Shown: positions 39,801-52,644 of the stretch, in pieces
How the letters are laid out: each line of letters begins with the position of its first letter
Numbering within the stretch: position 1 is the stretch's first letter
Assembly: GCF_028769735.1 (NCBI RefSeq)
Contig: NC_088173.1
Location: 25,360,038-25,424,037, forward strand
Source: Zonotrichia leucophrys gambelii
Lineage: Eukaryota > Chordata > Aves > Passeriformes > Passerellidae
Length of the DNA: 64,000 nucleotides
Direction: 5' to 3'
Position numbers and translations under genes: made by a program
The notes under the pieces: model-generated
Databases searched by the model: none
Told to the model about the DNA's origin: nothing
What the model saw: only the letters and a program-made list of their open reading frames with translations

Positions 39801-42800
39801 TTCCAGAGAGAAAAAGCTCAGAAAAGGTCCTTCTCTATCTCTCCACAGGTACAAGTGTGTCATTTTCTACCCCATGAATGCTTTTATTGCCATTAAATGT
39901 TACAAAATGTCCAAGAAGTTTTGCTGTTCTAGCGGTAGATTGTATCTGCTCTCCAGCTTTCTTACTACATGGATGAGATTTCAGTGCACAGTTAAGGAGA
40001 GTTTGCATTTTCAGCAATTACATTTAAGTCAACTCTTCTGTGGCGTGTCTTGGCAAATTTTTTCTATACAGAGAATACAAAACTATATACTTTACAGAGA
40101 ATACAAAGCTGTATAGTTTGTCTTTGTGCAGTTTCGTCACACTGATGGCTAGGCTCTTTCTGCAAAGCAGATTTGCTTGCATCTCCTCCAATTTTAAGTC
40201 TCAAGCATACTAAGTCTCCTCCCAAATGATGCTGCATTCCTGTTGTTTGAGTGAGCTGGTGTAGTCTCCTAGTGTTGAGAGAGTACCAAGAAGCCTGAGT
40301 GTCACCTGAGCTTACTTTCAGGTTCTGCACAGATCAGATGCTGAAAGAACATGCATCCCATTGTCTCTCTCTTTTTTTCTTTTCAAATTTTCCTTTCTCT
40401 TAAAAGTTGCAGTCATGGCCTGATCATGACAATGTTCCGTGCAGAGGGAGCTGCAAATTGCATATTTTGTGAAAGGTGGTGTAGTCCATATTATTCTCTT
40501 TGTGTCAGAAATCCATTTCTGAAAACAGTGAACTGTTAATTTTCTTGATGAAAAATACTGTGGAAAGCAGATTGGCAAAGTCACTGATGCTGGAATGTAG
40601 ACTCCATACCTGTCTAATACATCTCTCTGTTGTTGTAAATAGGTTGAGATTTAAAATGTCTGAGTGAACATCAGACTTTTGGCATTTCACAGTGTTTCTT
40701 GAGCATGAGCCCCATTTTTTGAGGTGTTATCTGCCAGGTTTCCATTGACTCTCTGGCTGTATTACTAGGAGGGGCCTGTTGTTCAGAATCTTCCCCCAAG
40801 TGTGGGTTGATTATGCTTCCATAAACACCAGAGTGCTTTCACAGGGCTTGGTTTTAATAAAACCAGTTGTTGATGAGGTGTGTTCCTCTTCTCTGTTCCT
40901 GGAAGACTCTGGTGACAGTGCTGTTCTGTGTGAAGGGAATGTGGGAGTTTTGCCCTTAACAGCTGATTTAGGTTTTTAAATTAAACCTTGAAAGTGGACA
41001 CAGTTGCATACTTCTGTACTGGCACGTGTAATATCAGCATCCACACCTTCGAACTCCATTGTTCTCATGTGTACTGAGCACTTCTTGCAGGACTGAGCAT
41101 CTTCACAGCAGATTGTACTATCTGGGCTTTTAGCCTTCCACTTACTATTTGTTTGGAGATTCCCCTTATTGCTACTGAGGTATCTATTCCCATCTTACTA
41201 CCTCTCACTTAAAGACTATCAGTAAATATTTCAGGAAGGTACCCATCTATCCTTCTTGCATGGGCAAAATCTACTGTAACCTCATTTTTAATTTTAAACA
41301 AGGGTGGTGTAGGTGAATGGGAGGTAAAAGGTTGTTTCTCCAAAATTGAAAGAAAGGAGATTATGTATGGATTATTAGAATACACAGCTTGCATTTGCCT
41401 TTCCTTCCAACAAGCACAGTAATACATGTTAACACATAACCCTTTGAAACAGAAGCTCTAGAAAGATGAAACAAAGGAAGCCACAGATTTTAAGTGCTGT
41501 TGTAAAACTTTAATAAAAAAATCAATAGAAGTCTGTTGATATGTCTTATGAAAAATTACTTGCAGATTAATTTCCTTGAGCTGAGAAGCTTTAAATGAGT
41601 ACATTAACAATTCTGTTTTCACACCTCCATGAATTATGCTCAAATGATGCCCAATTGTTGTTAAACAACATAAAAATTTGATATGTTGTCAGTCCCATTG
41701 CACAAAGCAGCACAGTCATTTTCTCAGCCAATTTCTGCTGCAAGCCCAGCACTAGGGAATGGAATAACACAAACAAGGTAATGAGTTTTAAACTAATTAT
41801 GAGGTGACAACAGTATAATTGAACATAAGATAATGAGTGGAAAACTAACGTTCATCAAATGGTTTTCTCAGCCTTAGAAATTGCTTTTCTCAGACTTAAA
41901 AATTGTCAGATATATTGATGTAGAGACCTCTGCCAACTGCTGAATGGTCAAGAAAACTGTTTCTATGCATAGCAGTGGTTAACAGCTGACAAACAGCAAT
42001 TTTTTACAATTTTAAATCTTCTTTATATTTACAGAACTTTGATGGTTTGAGATATTTGGAGCATTTCCACTCGGTCTCTCAGTGTCCATATTTTCATAAG
42101 ATGGAGGCTTTGGAAAATTGTTTCCTCATTTTTCATGCAGAACTTCCTTCACCTTTGCAGAACCTTACCCTGAGAGGTGCTCTGTGTGCCAGAGTGTTCC
42201 TTATGGTCATGCTGTGTCAAGGAGCCCATGACTTAGCCCTGCTCACCTTTCCTCTGCTCATCCCGTGTCTCCAGCTTCCCTTCAGGCAAATGCAGCTTTG
42301 GGGCCTTGCTGCCTCCCCAGGGTCACTCCTCAAGTCTGATGTAGAGTTGCCAGATAACTGAAAGAGAACAAAGCCCAGTTTCAGGGTTTAGGGTGTTTTT
42401 CAGCTGCACTTAGTCACTCTAAACACCAACACGAAAATTGAGGTTTGATAAATCTTCAGGATTTTTTAATGCAATTCAAGTGTTTGCATTGTAGCTAGCA
42501 GATGGAGGTATAAAATAGTAAAAGAATATTGCAGGGTTGCTCCAGTGGTGGGATTTTGATTCCTTGTAGTGACTGTACTTCCAGAATGCTTCTACCCCAC
42601 TTGTGGTCTGTGTTTTCAAGTCCTCTACAAAAACTCTTGCTGTGATGCAGTTTTCACTGAAGAGAGCTAAACCCTCTACCCTCATGTGCTAATCCATAAC
42701 TTGAACAAAATGTTGTTTCACCCTTACATTCTAAAGCATTGTGGGTTGCCCGTACCTAATTTCCAGATGCAGTGGAAATCTTTGGGCACAATGTGATGGA

Positions 42801-44592
42801 GCCATCTTTTGTCTAGATGGTAACAGAATTTATTTTTAATTGTAGCCTGAATACCTTTATCTCTAGACAAATTGCTGACCTGCCATGATCCTTTGTACCT
42901 GAAGTGTACACTCCCAGCTTTTGTACAAGCATCCTGACAGAAGGAATTGATTTGCTTGATTCCTGATTAAAATGAGATCTGAAGGCAGCTGGGAGGGTTT
43001 CTAGGGAACCTGTAGGCAGGTTGGCTTTCAGAGAGGCCATGGCACAAATCCACGCAGCACAGCCATACGGGGTGGATCTGCCTGTGAAGAAAGCTTAAGC
43101 AAGGGGCTGGTGGGAGGGGGGCATCTGAGCAGGGTGAGCATGCATGGGCCCTGTGGCATGTTGTCCCTGCTGCTGTGACAGCTGCACGCTGGCAGCAGGA
43201 GCTGGGGGCACTGCCAGAGGGGGCTGATGGCAGATGCACTGGCAAGGGGGAGCTGTGGCCGCTGAGTGGTGTGCATGTGGGAGGGCGTGAGGTTGTTCTT
43301 AAGTAAATATTGCATTTCTTACATCTTACATGAATTGCCAGGCACAGATATGTAGTGTCTTGCTCGGATTGGATTAGATTGTTCAAAATTGTCCATAAGA
43401 AATCATGACTTCATATGTCATAACTTTTTTTTCTAAGTGTTGAAGATAAAATTTTATCAAACACAGATTTTTTTCCAACTTTATCAGGAAGTATGGCAGT
43501 AGTTTTGGGAAAGGGTATGCTTTTATTAAAGTCATGAGGAATTCAAAGAGATGCCCTGCATATTTCTTCTCTTGGACTATGACACTCCATAAATAGCATC
43601 TCATTGAGCTACACATCTGAAAAGGCCAGCAGAAGAGATCAGACTCAGTTGTTGTGACTATGAATATGTGTCAGATTTATCACCTAGAGTCCTTCTCCAG
43701 TTTCTACTCTACACTTTTATGATACTGTTAAGCATTGCCATTTTACTGCAGAATTTGATAATGTCAGACAAAGAAGTAGCAGTTGTTAAGAAGAAAGAAG
43801 TATTGCTCTTTGACATGAAGGTGTACTTGAGAAAGAACACAATAATTTGGTCCTTATTTATGTACTAGTATTTTTAGAGCTTCCTTCTACATGCACCTAT
43901 GTTCCTATGCCTGTTAATGAGAGACCTGTGTTTAAGGTAATGAAGCATGAGAAAAATTGCTTGTGTCTTACCACTGGAATGCTTGGGCAGGCTTGTAGAG
44001 GAATGAGTGATAAAGGCAGGGGCAGAACTCAGGCACAACTCTCCTTGGTGTGAACCAGTTCCCTCCATGGAAACTGGTTTATAACCAACAAAATTATGCA
44101 GAATCTTCAGAAGAATTAGTTGTTCTACAGCAAGGACATGTTGTAATCAGTAGTATTTAAATGTTTTATATGTTTCAGTAGATATTTTATCTGCTGCAGT
44201 GCTGATTGTTTAGCTTTGACAAGATTGTATTGATTAAAACTTTTCAGTGAATGTTTTCACAGCTATGTCAGTGCATTAGATCAAGTGCTTTGTAAACATT
44301 TCCCTGAAGCCATTCTGGTTTCAGGTCCCTATTACCAAGCAATGCAGTTCCACTTGTCCAGTGGCTCATATAATTCCAGAAGGTATCTGGAGCATGTTTG
44401 TGTTAAGTCAGCTATGAAAGTAGATGTACAAAGAAGAGCTGTTACTTACAAAGAGCTGGGTGTGCTAGCTGCATCAGCCTGATCTATCTATTTGTATTAC
44501 TGTATTGAGTGTGAAATTTAAATACCCTTAATAATGAAAGCAATATTTGGTAAGATTTGTGTTCAAATATTGGGGTTTTTTTCTCCTTCTAG
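33835..44592 (+). other. 10.8-kb intron between exons 6 and 7
   Basis: Holds an LTR-like repeat around 34.6-35.2 kb, an exon-like open frame at 35992-36258, and a GC-rich, purine-rich patch at about 42960-43290. The remainder is AT-rich and featureless, with no recognised gene on either strand. Confidence 0.7.
34650..35226 (+). mobile_element. LTR-like repeat, probable solo LTR of an avian endogenous retrovirus
   Basis: The segment contains aataaa at 35034-35039 followed by gtgaag and ccccaagtcaaatctgtttt. Further on it has ctagtgagtgatctctccct and ends in tccagccagggttaacccac and CACA. I recognise this closing block as a repeat common in songbird genomes, which I take to be an LTR. No gag, pol or env remnant lies beside it. 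The left edge is uncertain. Confidence 0.55.
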
Positions 44593-44700
44593 ATCCGTTT
44601 CAGCTCCTTACGAAAAGTGAACCTGCCAAGGAACAGACGGCTCAGCCAGGTTTGGCTCGGAAACCCACTGTAATCCGAATCCCAGCTAAACCTGGGAAAT
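44593..44700 (+). CDS. SH3D19: SH3D19 window exon 7
   Basis: Acceptor tttttctccttctag, donor GAAAT|GTAAGT. Two bases complete Asp490, then PFQLLTKSEPAKEQ follows, and the exon closes with the strongly conserved basic block KPTVIRIPAKPGK. The final T begins Ser526. A basic stretch next to PxxP-type sequence is typical of SH3-ligand linkers. At 108 bp, phase 1 to phase 1, it could be skipped without breaking the frame. Confidence 0.96.
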
Positions 44701-47700
44701 GTAAGTTCTTCACCCAAATGTCTGAGAAATGTGTTAGAAAACCATTTCAACTGGAGCTTAAGTGATTTGCTGTTTAGTAGCTAATATCAGCTGCCAGAGG
44801 AATCCCGTGGCATGGTTTGACAAGTCAGAGGAGCCAGCCTGAGAGCTGTGGTGGGAGGCAGAGGTAGGTGAGTGTTCCACTCTCCCTCCTGCCTCCTTGA
44901 GTTTGATGTCTCAAACCTGATGGAGCTAATGCATAGCAGAGGTGGAACCGTATGTAGGGGCAGATCTACAGGCTGGAAAGGAAGACTTGGAGGAGACCCC
45001 TGCAGCAGAAGCAACCTTGTTTTGTCTGCTAAACCATATTCTGGAGCTGAACCTTTGGCCTAACTGACTTTGGTGCTGACCTTAGCTGAGGTTTAGTGCT
45101 GCTCCCAAGCTTTCTTGTCAAAAGAAAAACATTGGTGCATTAAACTTTCCTTCAAATACAACTTGGTTGGGATGTTTAGCATAGTTTTCATCATTTAAAT
45201 CAAAAAGTTCCTTTGATCCTTGCTAGTTTTGAAATCTGTGGCCATTTAAGCAAGAATGTTTAGGGTAGCAGTTTAAGGGAATAAAAAGAGGCATGTGAGA
45301 ATCAGGATGCAAAAACCTTCTGTGTTCAATTTTGCATCAGGGTCCTGACTGTAGTTTTCTGAGAGTCACTGTATTCCTAAAGCCTGCCACCTCTAATCTT
45401 TTGCAGCTTTACAAATGACACTGACAGCGTCTCAGAGTGGAAATTTATCAGTGAGCCACAAGGTCTTTGTGTTGGTCTTTGTATGCTGGAGTGTGTACTT
45501 GCAGAATTCTGTTTGGCCTTATCTTTGATCCTCAGAGCTTAGGGAAAAATGTCAAAAGATAGCTCTTAAAACTCATGTTTCAAAATCATGTTTTGCCACA
45601 TTTAGTAGGTGTACAGTCAACTTGTGGTAACTGTATGGCCAGATGGGATTTCTCAGTAGTAGTTTCACTCATTATTTCCCATCTCCCCCTGTCACCACCC
45701 CACTGTTAAAATGCTCAATTTTCTTTTCCCCTGCATGTGTAAGAGATGGAGTGGAAATTATTTTAAAATGTAGATAAGACTGCCGATAAAGCTGTGAGGA
45801 AAAGTCTTTCTGTTAATACCTGATTAAAAAGAAAAGTTTTTTCACTTGGAAGAATATGTCTGTAAAGAAACTATGACATAATTCTTCTCTATAAAGGAAA
45901 TTTTAATTACAATTAAAACTAAAATTAAACAAAAAGCCAACCAACTACCTGACATTTTTTTCTTTTTCCTTTTTTTTCGAGATGGATACCCTTTTGAACT
46001 TAGAGATAACTGAGCTCTTGCTGCTCTCTAGTGGTAATTGAAATTTCCACAAAGGGCTGCCGGTCCTGTACTTAGCTACAAACAGCAGGAGGTTGTGAAG
46101 GACTGCCTGCCTTATGGGAATCAGTGGTTGGAAGATTAATGGGGTAGGGAGGAACAGAAGCATATTCCAAGAAAACAGAGTAGCCTTTTGTCAAATAGGA
46201 GCTGCTGCAGAAATGTAACCTGTTAAAAGTTAAAAGAGGAGAACAGTACAACTGGGCCAAAGTAAAAATTGATATAGTAGGGTTTACATTGTTAAGGGGC
46301 CACATAATCTCAGTACAGGGGAGTCTTTTTCCATCTTGTTTATTGAGGAGATAAATTCTGTCAGGGACCAGGAAAAACTGAAAGCCCCAATAAACAAACA
46401 AAACAAAATAACACAAATTTTTAAAACCCTCCAAAACTGGCCCACCCAGCACTACCAAAAAAGGGACAGAACTGCTTAAGAATTTGAACTCCAGTGAAGT
46501 TTTCAGTTACGACTAGCATTTTTGTTGAGAAGTGGTTAGAAAGGAAACATCAAAGTTCCACTGCAGTTATTACACTTAGAAATCACTGAAAATAACACCT
46601 GACTTCGAGTTCTTGGGGATTTTTTTTCTGTTGTTCCTCTAGTTCCTTTAATTCTCAACTTCAAAAGAGTAAGGGAGAGGAAATTTGACTATCTGTGTAT
46701 ATAGCAGGATTGGAATTGGTAAATAAATGCTTTATGCTTTTTTATCAGTAAGATATGATAAAAAAAGATTTCTTTTGGAATTACTGCCAGGTCGTGGTTT
46801 TACTTTTCACCCATTGCAGTACCTTAGAAAAGTGGTGAACTTTTTTCCCCATGCCTGGTCACTGCCAACACAGTAACTGTGAGCTTCTCCTAAGAATTGA
46901 ACTGATCCCTTGAACTAAACTGACCCATTTTTAAACATCACAGCAGTGTTTTACGTAATAGTAATGCCACAAAGGTGTTGAAAATAAACAACACTGCTCC
47001 TTTCTATGTGTTGTTTCTTTGTTGAGAGTAATTTTTGTGAAATGAGCAACTGTTTTGTTTTGAATAGCATCTCTTCTCTTTTTTTTTTATTTTTGTCATT
47101 AGTCTATGAATGTCCAGGCTGTCTATACATATTTTTATGTAACTCCAAGTTCAGCTGGAAGTCAGAAGAGCTTAAGTGTTTGTAGGTCTTTGTATGAAAT
47201 TAATTTTCTTGTTATACAAACAGATTGTAAAATAGATGACATGGCTCCAATATATAAAGACAAAATGTTTGGTAAATATGCTGGTAAAACCTGTCCAAGT
47301 ACTTCCCAAGTTTCAATGGCAGAGACACTGAAAGCAAATGTTATATATTTAGAAGTGTTTTTCTATTCTTTATTGAGCATGAGGACATCATCACTCTTCC
47401 CTAGTAAGATCGGTAGTGTTTCCTCTTCCATGTCTAAACTTGCTTTTCTCATTAAAGACTACCTGGCAACTTCCATCTCTGTTTTCTGTCATCCTGAATT
47501 TTGTAGCAGGCAATAATTTATTTTCTTGCCTTTACCTTTCTGGAGATTCTTCCATCCAAGTCTCCTGATCTTTCAGGGTTGCTTGAAATAACCCTCAGCT
47601 GTTTTCCAGCCTGAAGGATATTCCAGGAGCTGACAGCTGAAAAAAAAAGTGACCCAGTTTAGAAATGTGGTGATGGCGTTTCAGGGTATCCAGTAATGAA

Positions 47701-48051
47701 TCTGACATTCCAAGGGTAGAAACTCTTCTACTCATCTAATATTATATCACCAAATATTGCAGCTGAAACTATGAAATTATTTGCTGGTGTCCTTAGATTA
47801 AAGTGAAGATCCATTTTGCAGGATGGGAAGTACTCCTGAATTCAGCCTCAGCGTTAGGATGCTCCTCTCATGTCCCTTTTCCCTTCACTGCTCTTTAAGT
47901 GGTTCTTCCCTTTGGCTGCTTCCAGAGGAGGGAAGTTGCATTCACACAAAAAATGTCCCAAACAAAAGTGGATTCCTTTATCTATTGTTGATCCACATGA
48001 AGAGGGTATTAATTAGACTTTCATTTGGGATTTTTTGTTTGTTTTTTACAG
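44701..48051 (+). other. Intron between exons 7 and 8
   Basis: 3.35-kb AT-rich intron ending in a long T-rich tract and acceptor ttttttacag. No recognised repeat family or coding sequence; open frames of up to 136 codons lack splice context or similarity. Confidence 0.75.
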
Positions 48052-48164
48052 CTTTAAATGACAACCCACATAGCCCTCCTCCACTTCCTGCTGAAAAGCC
48101 TATTGGGAACACATCCAATATCACAGTGGGAAAACCCAGCAGTGGTGACCTAGTGAAAAAAGGG
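48052..48164 (+). CDS. SH3D19: SH3D19 window exon 8
   Basis: Acceptor gttttttacag, donor AAAGGG|GTAAGT. It reads LNDNPHSPPPLPAEKPIGNT, then NITVGKPSSGDLVKKG. The SPPPLPAEKPIGN core is a recognisable, conserved SH3D19 segment and a class-type polyproline SH3 ligand. The exon ends in phase 0 and belongs to the linker between the large proline-rich exon and the SH3 array. Confidence 0.95.
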
Positions 48165-50307
48165 GTAAGTTAGAACTGTTTTCCTGTATCACAGCATTGT
48201 CTGCTTTGGTTAAAAGATCTCTTGTGATCCTCAAGCATTTGTAAAGTTAGTTGTTTGAAGGACCAGAAGATGAAAACAACTACTCAAAAATATAAGGCTT
48301 TTTTCTTTTAATTCTGTTCTCTAATTAATTAGGTAATTTAGACTGCTGTCAGTTTTTGAAAAAGACTCTGACAATTTTACTAAGCTTTGATCACATCTTC
48401 AATTTTCTGTATTCATCATCTGAAATCATGATTCTGCAAGTGAGTGTCAAAAGCATTGCAAAGTGGCTCAAAGTCCAGTGGGATTTACATGGTTAAATGT
48501 TGCCAGTGTTGTGCTTTAGAAATGTATTTTTTTACCTTCTTGCACACAATTTCTCTTGGTATCTCTACTAATTTGCAGGCAGAGGAAACTTTTCTGTAGA
48601 AGAATGAAGCTTGCTTTTTTTCAGCTCTTCTGCTGAGTAGAACCACCTATTTTGGGAAATAAGGCTCTGCTCCTTGCTCTGGGGCACATACATAGTAATG
48701 GTAGGCATTGTAGCTAAATGACATTTGACACAGATTTTCAAAAGGGAGTTAAACTTGAAAATGACAGTAAAATTTACAAATATTGAGTTTTCTGATGACA
48801 AGAACGGCAGAGAATCTTGTGAAAGCCCCAGACAGTAAAAGATCAAATAAAATTAAGAGCCCTTACTAGATGGATTGCCAACAAATGCCTTTGTAGCTAC
48901 CTCTGCTATAAAGATAAAGGATATTAAAATGTTGTCATTGAAAAGGCTGTTCAGAGAGGTTCCACCTTTTCTGAATAATGCTGAAAAAATAATTTATGAA
49001 ACAAGACATTAAATGACATTTTATGCAGTGGAACTACAAAACTTTTACAGTGTCATCCAGGCTATTGTGACAGACGTGTGTACGCTTCAGCTTTTAGGAA
49101 AAGGTTGTGTTGAATCCACTGGAACATTGAAATTCTATGTTTGGAAGGGTAAGAGCTGTACTTCTGAAACTAGTATTGTCAGTGGAAGTGATTAAATGGC
49201 AACAGCAAAAATTGTTGCCCATAAGCAGCAGTTGGCACAGATTTCTTCCTTTTCACACAGAAGAGGAAAATTTTTGTTATGAAGATAACATCCTCATCTG
49301 AAAGTGGCGGGTTGTTTTCTTTCTAATAGGGTCATTTAATCAGAACATGAAATTTGGGAACTCAATCAAGGCTCAGATTTTATCACAAAATATATCTGGG
49401 TGTTTTCTAGATGAGATAAATCACAGAAATTGTTTGAGTTTCAGGCATATTCAAGCAGCTAATTAAGTAAACAAGACTGTTCAGACCTGTCTCGAAGTAC
49501 TGGTTCAGAAAGGGTTCCTTTGAACCCAGATTCAGCACTCTGATTTATGATGCTGTTCCAGAAGCAGCTGTGCTTGTTCCCCAGAGCTGGCAGAACTCTC
49601 TGGCACTGGGATGAAAACGAGCAGCAGGAGGCAGTAAGGATGGTCACTTGTTAATCCATCCCTGTGGTCCAAGCCCTTCAGACATGGCACATGTCCTCCT
49701 CTCTGACTGCTGCATGGGGTAATCTCTGGCAGGGCAGCATGGGCAGCTGGGAGGAGTGATGCCTTAATCTGCCAAAGCAAGATTCACTGGGATTTGTCTG
49801 TGAGATCTCTAGCAAACATATTTTGATGCCTTCTTTAATGGGAGCTAATGTTGTTTGCAAGAGATGCTGTCCTGTGTGAGTTGCATTAATGTCATGTTTT
49901 CTGCTTTAAGCCTGTTCAAAGTGTTCCATGTGTCAAAGTTAAATCCAAGTTGATAAAGCAAATCCCTGTGGGCAGTGTAATTGTACAGTTGTATGACTCT
50001 CCTGGAATTGGCTCTTAAGTCCTTACTGGCATGTAGTAGGAAAGGAGGGGCTGGGTCATACTTAATGCACAATTGAAGCTATGTTTCAGGTGGTAAATCA
50101 GCTTATTTGCCCTCCATATTTTTCTCCATATCCAACAACACTTTAAAATTGCACCATAATTCTTACTACTTTACTCACAGACCTCCAGAAATTCTTGTTT
50201 TTCATGTCCATATGATATAATTTGATATAAGAATTATATCATTTAAACAGGATTTTTTATTTTCCTTAGGCTTAAAGAAATGTCTTTTTTCTTTTGAATG
50301 GTTGTAG
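48165..50307 (+). other. Intron between exons 8 and 9
   Basis: 2.1-kb AT-rich intron. The only structure noted is an 11-bp-arm inverted repeat at 50212-50242, shortly before the exon 9 acceptor. Confidence 0.75.
50212..50242. repeat. Inverted repeat near exon 9 acceptor
   Basis: The arms ATGATATAATT (50212-50222) and AATTATATCAT (50232-50242) are perfect reverse complements around a 9-base loop. They lie 66 bases upstream of exon 9. Confidence 0.85.
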
Positions 50308-50366
50308 GAGTTGGATCACTCAGAACAAGGTGGAGTGCCTCAGCTAGAACCTCTACTACCCCCAAG
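50308..50366 (+). CDS. SH3D19: SH3D19 window exon 9
   Basis: Acceptor gaatggttgtag, donor CCAAG|GTGAGT. It reads ELDHSEQGGVPQLEPLLPP and leaves AG, completed to Arg583 by exon 10, giving a PPRPV junction. Human has the same PPRPV at this place. It is a 59-bp linker exon and the least conserved of the proline-rich linker pieces. Confidence 0.92.
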
Positions 50367-52379
50367 GTGAGTGTGGTTCTCCAAAAGCCCTTAAAAGTGC
50401 TGTTTCTAAATTAATTTGCATAGTTAGTCTCAGTGTAGACACTATTGACTCCAGCCATAGCTCAATAGTCTTGGCTGGGCACTCTGCTCACTAATAAATA
50501 GGCAGGACCAAGTTGGTAGCTGTTTAATACTTGTTTGTACAGTATGGTATGAGCAGGGAGATTATAGGAGAGCAGCTGTTTGACTTTTCAGCTAATGTAC
50601 AGTGGCTGCTGACAGTCATTCCTTTCTGAATCTTTAACCTTTTCACCCACAGCACTTGCACTTGTGGTGGCATTTGGGTGGTGAAGGAATGGAGGTGGCA
50701 GATGATGCCACCCTGAAAAGGGCAGATGCTGGGCCAGCAGCTTCCCAGAAGCGCTGGCTACTCTATACACTTTGGACCTAAAATGCAGGTGCAGGACCAA
50801 TGATAACCTTGGGGGTTTTTATTCTTGTGAACCAAAAAGAAAGAATGTCTCCAAGGGCAAAAGTTGCTGGACCAGCCTTTAATTCATGTTCATCAATGCC
50901 AGAGACACAGTGGATGGAGATCTGGCATTGACTGGCCAGCCCATGGTGGGTATCTCAGTGTTTGCATTCTAAATCTGTGAGTTTAAACACAAGGGTTTGC
51001 TCTGTTGTGTTAGGACAAGAGAATCTTTCTGTTATTGAAATGAGTCTATCAATAATAATTAATATTAATTAACAGGAAAGACCATGGATGTGCCACAAGG
51101 AAACACCTCATTTACTGGCTTGTTCCTTCCCCACATTCAGTTTAGCATAACATTCCTGATTCTTATGAGGGTCTCTGGGACTGCAGTAAATATTTTCTTC
51201 TAATCAAATGGATTTTTGATTTATTTTAAGTAAGCAGTAAAATAGTTCATTGAATTGCTTGTTAGGGTCTTCTTGTTTAGTTAAGTTGCTTTAAAAATGT
51301 GTGAGTCGGTCTGTTTACAGATTTAAAGTAGTTTAACTTGGAATATCCCCTTTTGTCAATATTAAAAATGCTTACTTTAAGATGAGGCCAAGAAAAGGGA
51401 GAGATGGATGATGATGAGAAGTGGAAAATTTTTTTGACATTTAAAAATTGTTCCATACTCAAATAGTAACAGAGAACTCTTATCAGGATCATTAGTAGAG
51501 CACTAGTATCTTCTCAAGTGATGGGTGACACTCACAAAATGTGTTAGAATGATACTTCAAAGATCCATCAATGCACACTTGTTGGGGTTGATAATTTTTG
51601 CAGACCCATGAGGATTATACATGAGCAAATAATTATGCTGAATTACATTATATGAAACAAAAAACCAGTTGTAGCAGAAACTTGCAGTATCTGGTTGAAG
51701 ATCTCCCAATAACAATCAAATGATACTGTAATTTTGGAATATTACTAGTAATATTAATTGCCATTAAATATTACTACTGTCACTTGCTAGTCTCTGATTT
51801 TGGTTTCTAAACTGCTTGTCTGCTGGTAGGAGTGGGAGACCTCTATCATAGCCAGAGAACTTGAATATTTTCACCAGTGTTTTCTTTCTGTGGTAGACAT
51901 CTGTTGCATAAAAAATAGTAAATTCTGCTATTGATGGCAGTGTGCAAAGTGGTGTGGTATGTCATGAGTTTCATCAGAGTCACTTCAGGTAAGTGACATC
52001 CCAAGGAATGAGCCAGGTTGATTCCTGAAGACCAGCTTTCACAAAAGCTCTCCAATAGCAGAACTTCATCCTGCAGCAGCTACAAAGAAAGCTCTTTCTG
52101 GAGGTGGATTGCTGAAACAAATCCTCCTTGTTTAGCGGGCTCCCCAGAAAGCTGGCAGGCTGTTGGAAATATGTAGTCAAAGGATCTGTCTCAGGGCTTG
52201 ATCATCTGGTCCCATTCAGGATCTGAAGAGTTCATGTATTCCTGGAAAGCTTCGGACACTACAAACAGTGCAGCCCGGGTCATCACAAATCTTGTTTCCT
52301 TACTGCACACTCTGTATCTAGGGTGAAGTGGCAGGCCTATTAATATGTATTTTTCTCTGATGGTTTGCACAAATTTTAG
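50367..52379 (+). other. Intron between exons 9 and 10
   Basis: 2.0-kb AT-rich intron with no recognised repeat family or gene. An AT-rich patch (aataattaatattaattaac) lies near 51055. Confidence 0.75.
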
Positions 52380-52644
52380 GCCTGTGGATGGAAAAATTGT
52401 ACCTGCTCGACCTCCCCCACCTAAAAGTGTTCCTGGAAGGCCACCTCCACCAAAATTCTCTGCAGCCAAGACCTCCTCCCAGAAGGATGTTCTGTCGCGA
52501 TCTAGTTCGGACATCGCTTCTGATAAAAAAAACAACAAGTTCAAGTTGGGACCCAAGAGAACAAAAAGTGCAGTCTTTAAAAATCCAGATCCAGCATTAC
52601 CTCCTAGACCTAAACCAGGTCATCCTCTCTACAATAAATACATG
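52380..52644 (+). CDS. SH3D19: SH3D19 window exon 10, polyproline linker
   Basis: Acceptor gcacaaattttag, donor AATAAATACATG|GTGAGA. Residues 584-671 contain three polyproline ligands: VPARPPPPK, VPGRPPPPK and ALPPRPKPG. Between them lie a Ser-rich basic stretch (SRSSSDIASDKK) and the conserved FKNPDPALPPRPKPGHPLY block. The exon ends in phase 0 at Met671, directly ahead of the first SH3 domain. The repeated RPPPPK units could bind other SH3 proteins or the protein's own SH3 domains (inference). Confidence 0.97.

Noticed and set aside
46072..46458. 128-codon minus-strand open frame
   Set aside because: No domain, no splice signals and no similarity that I recognise; consistent with chance.
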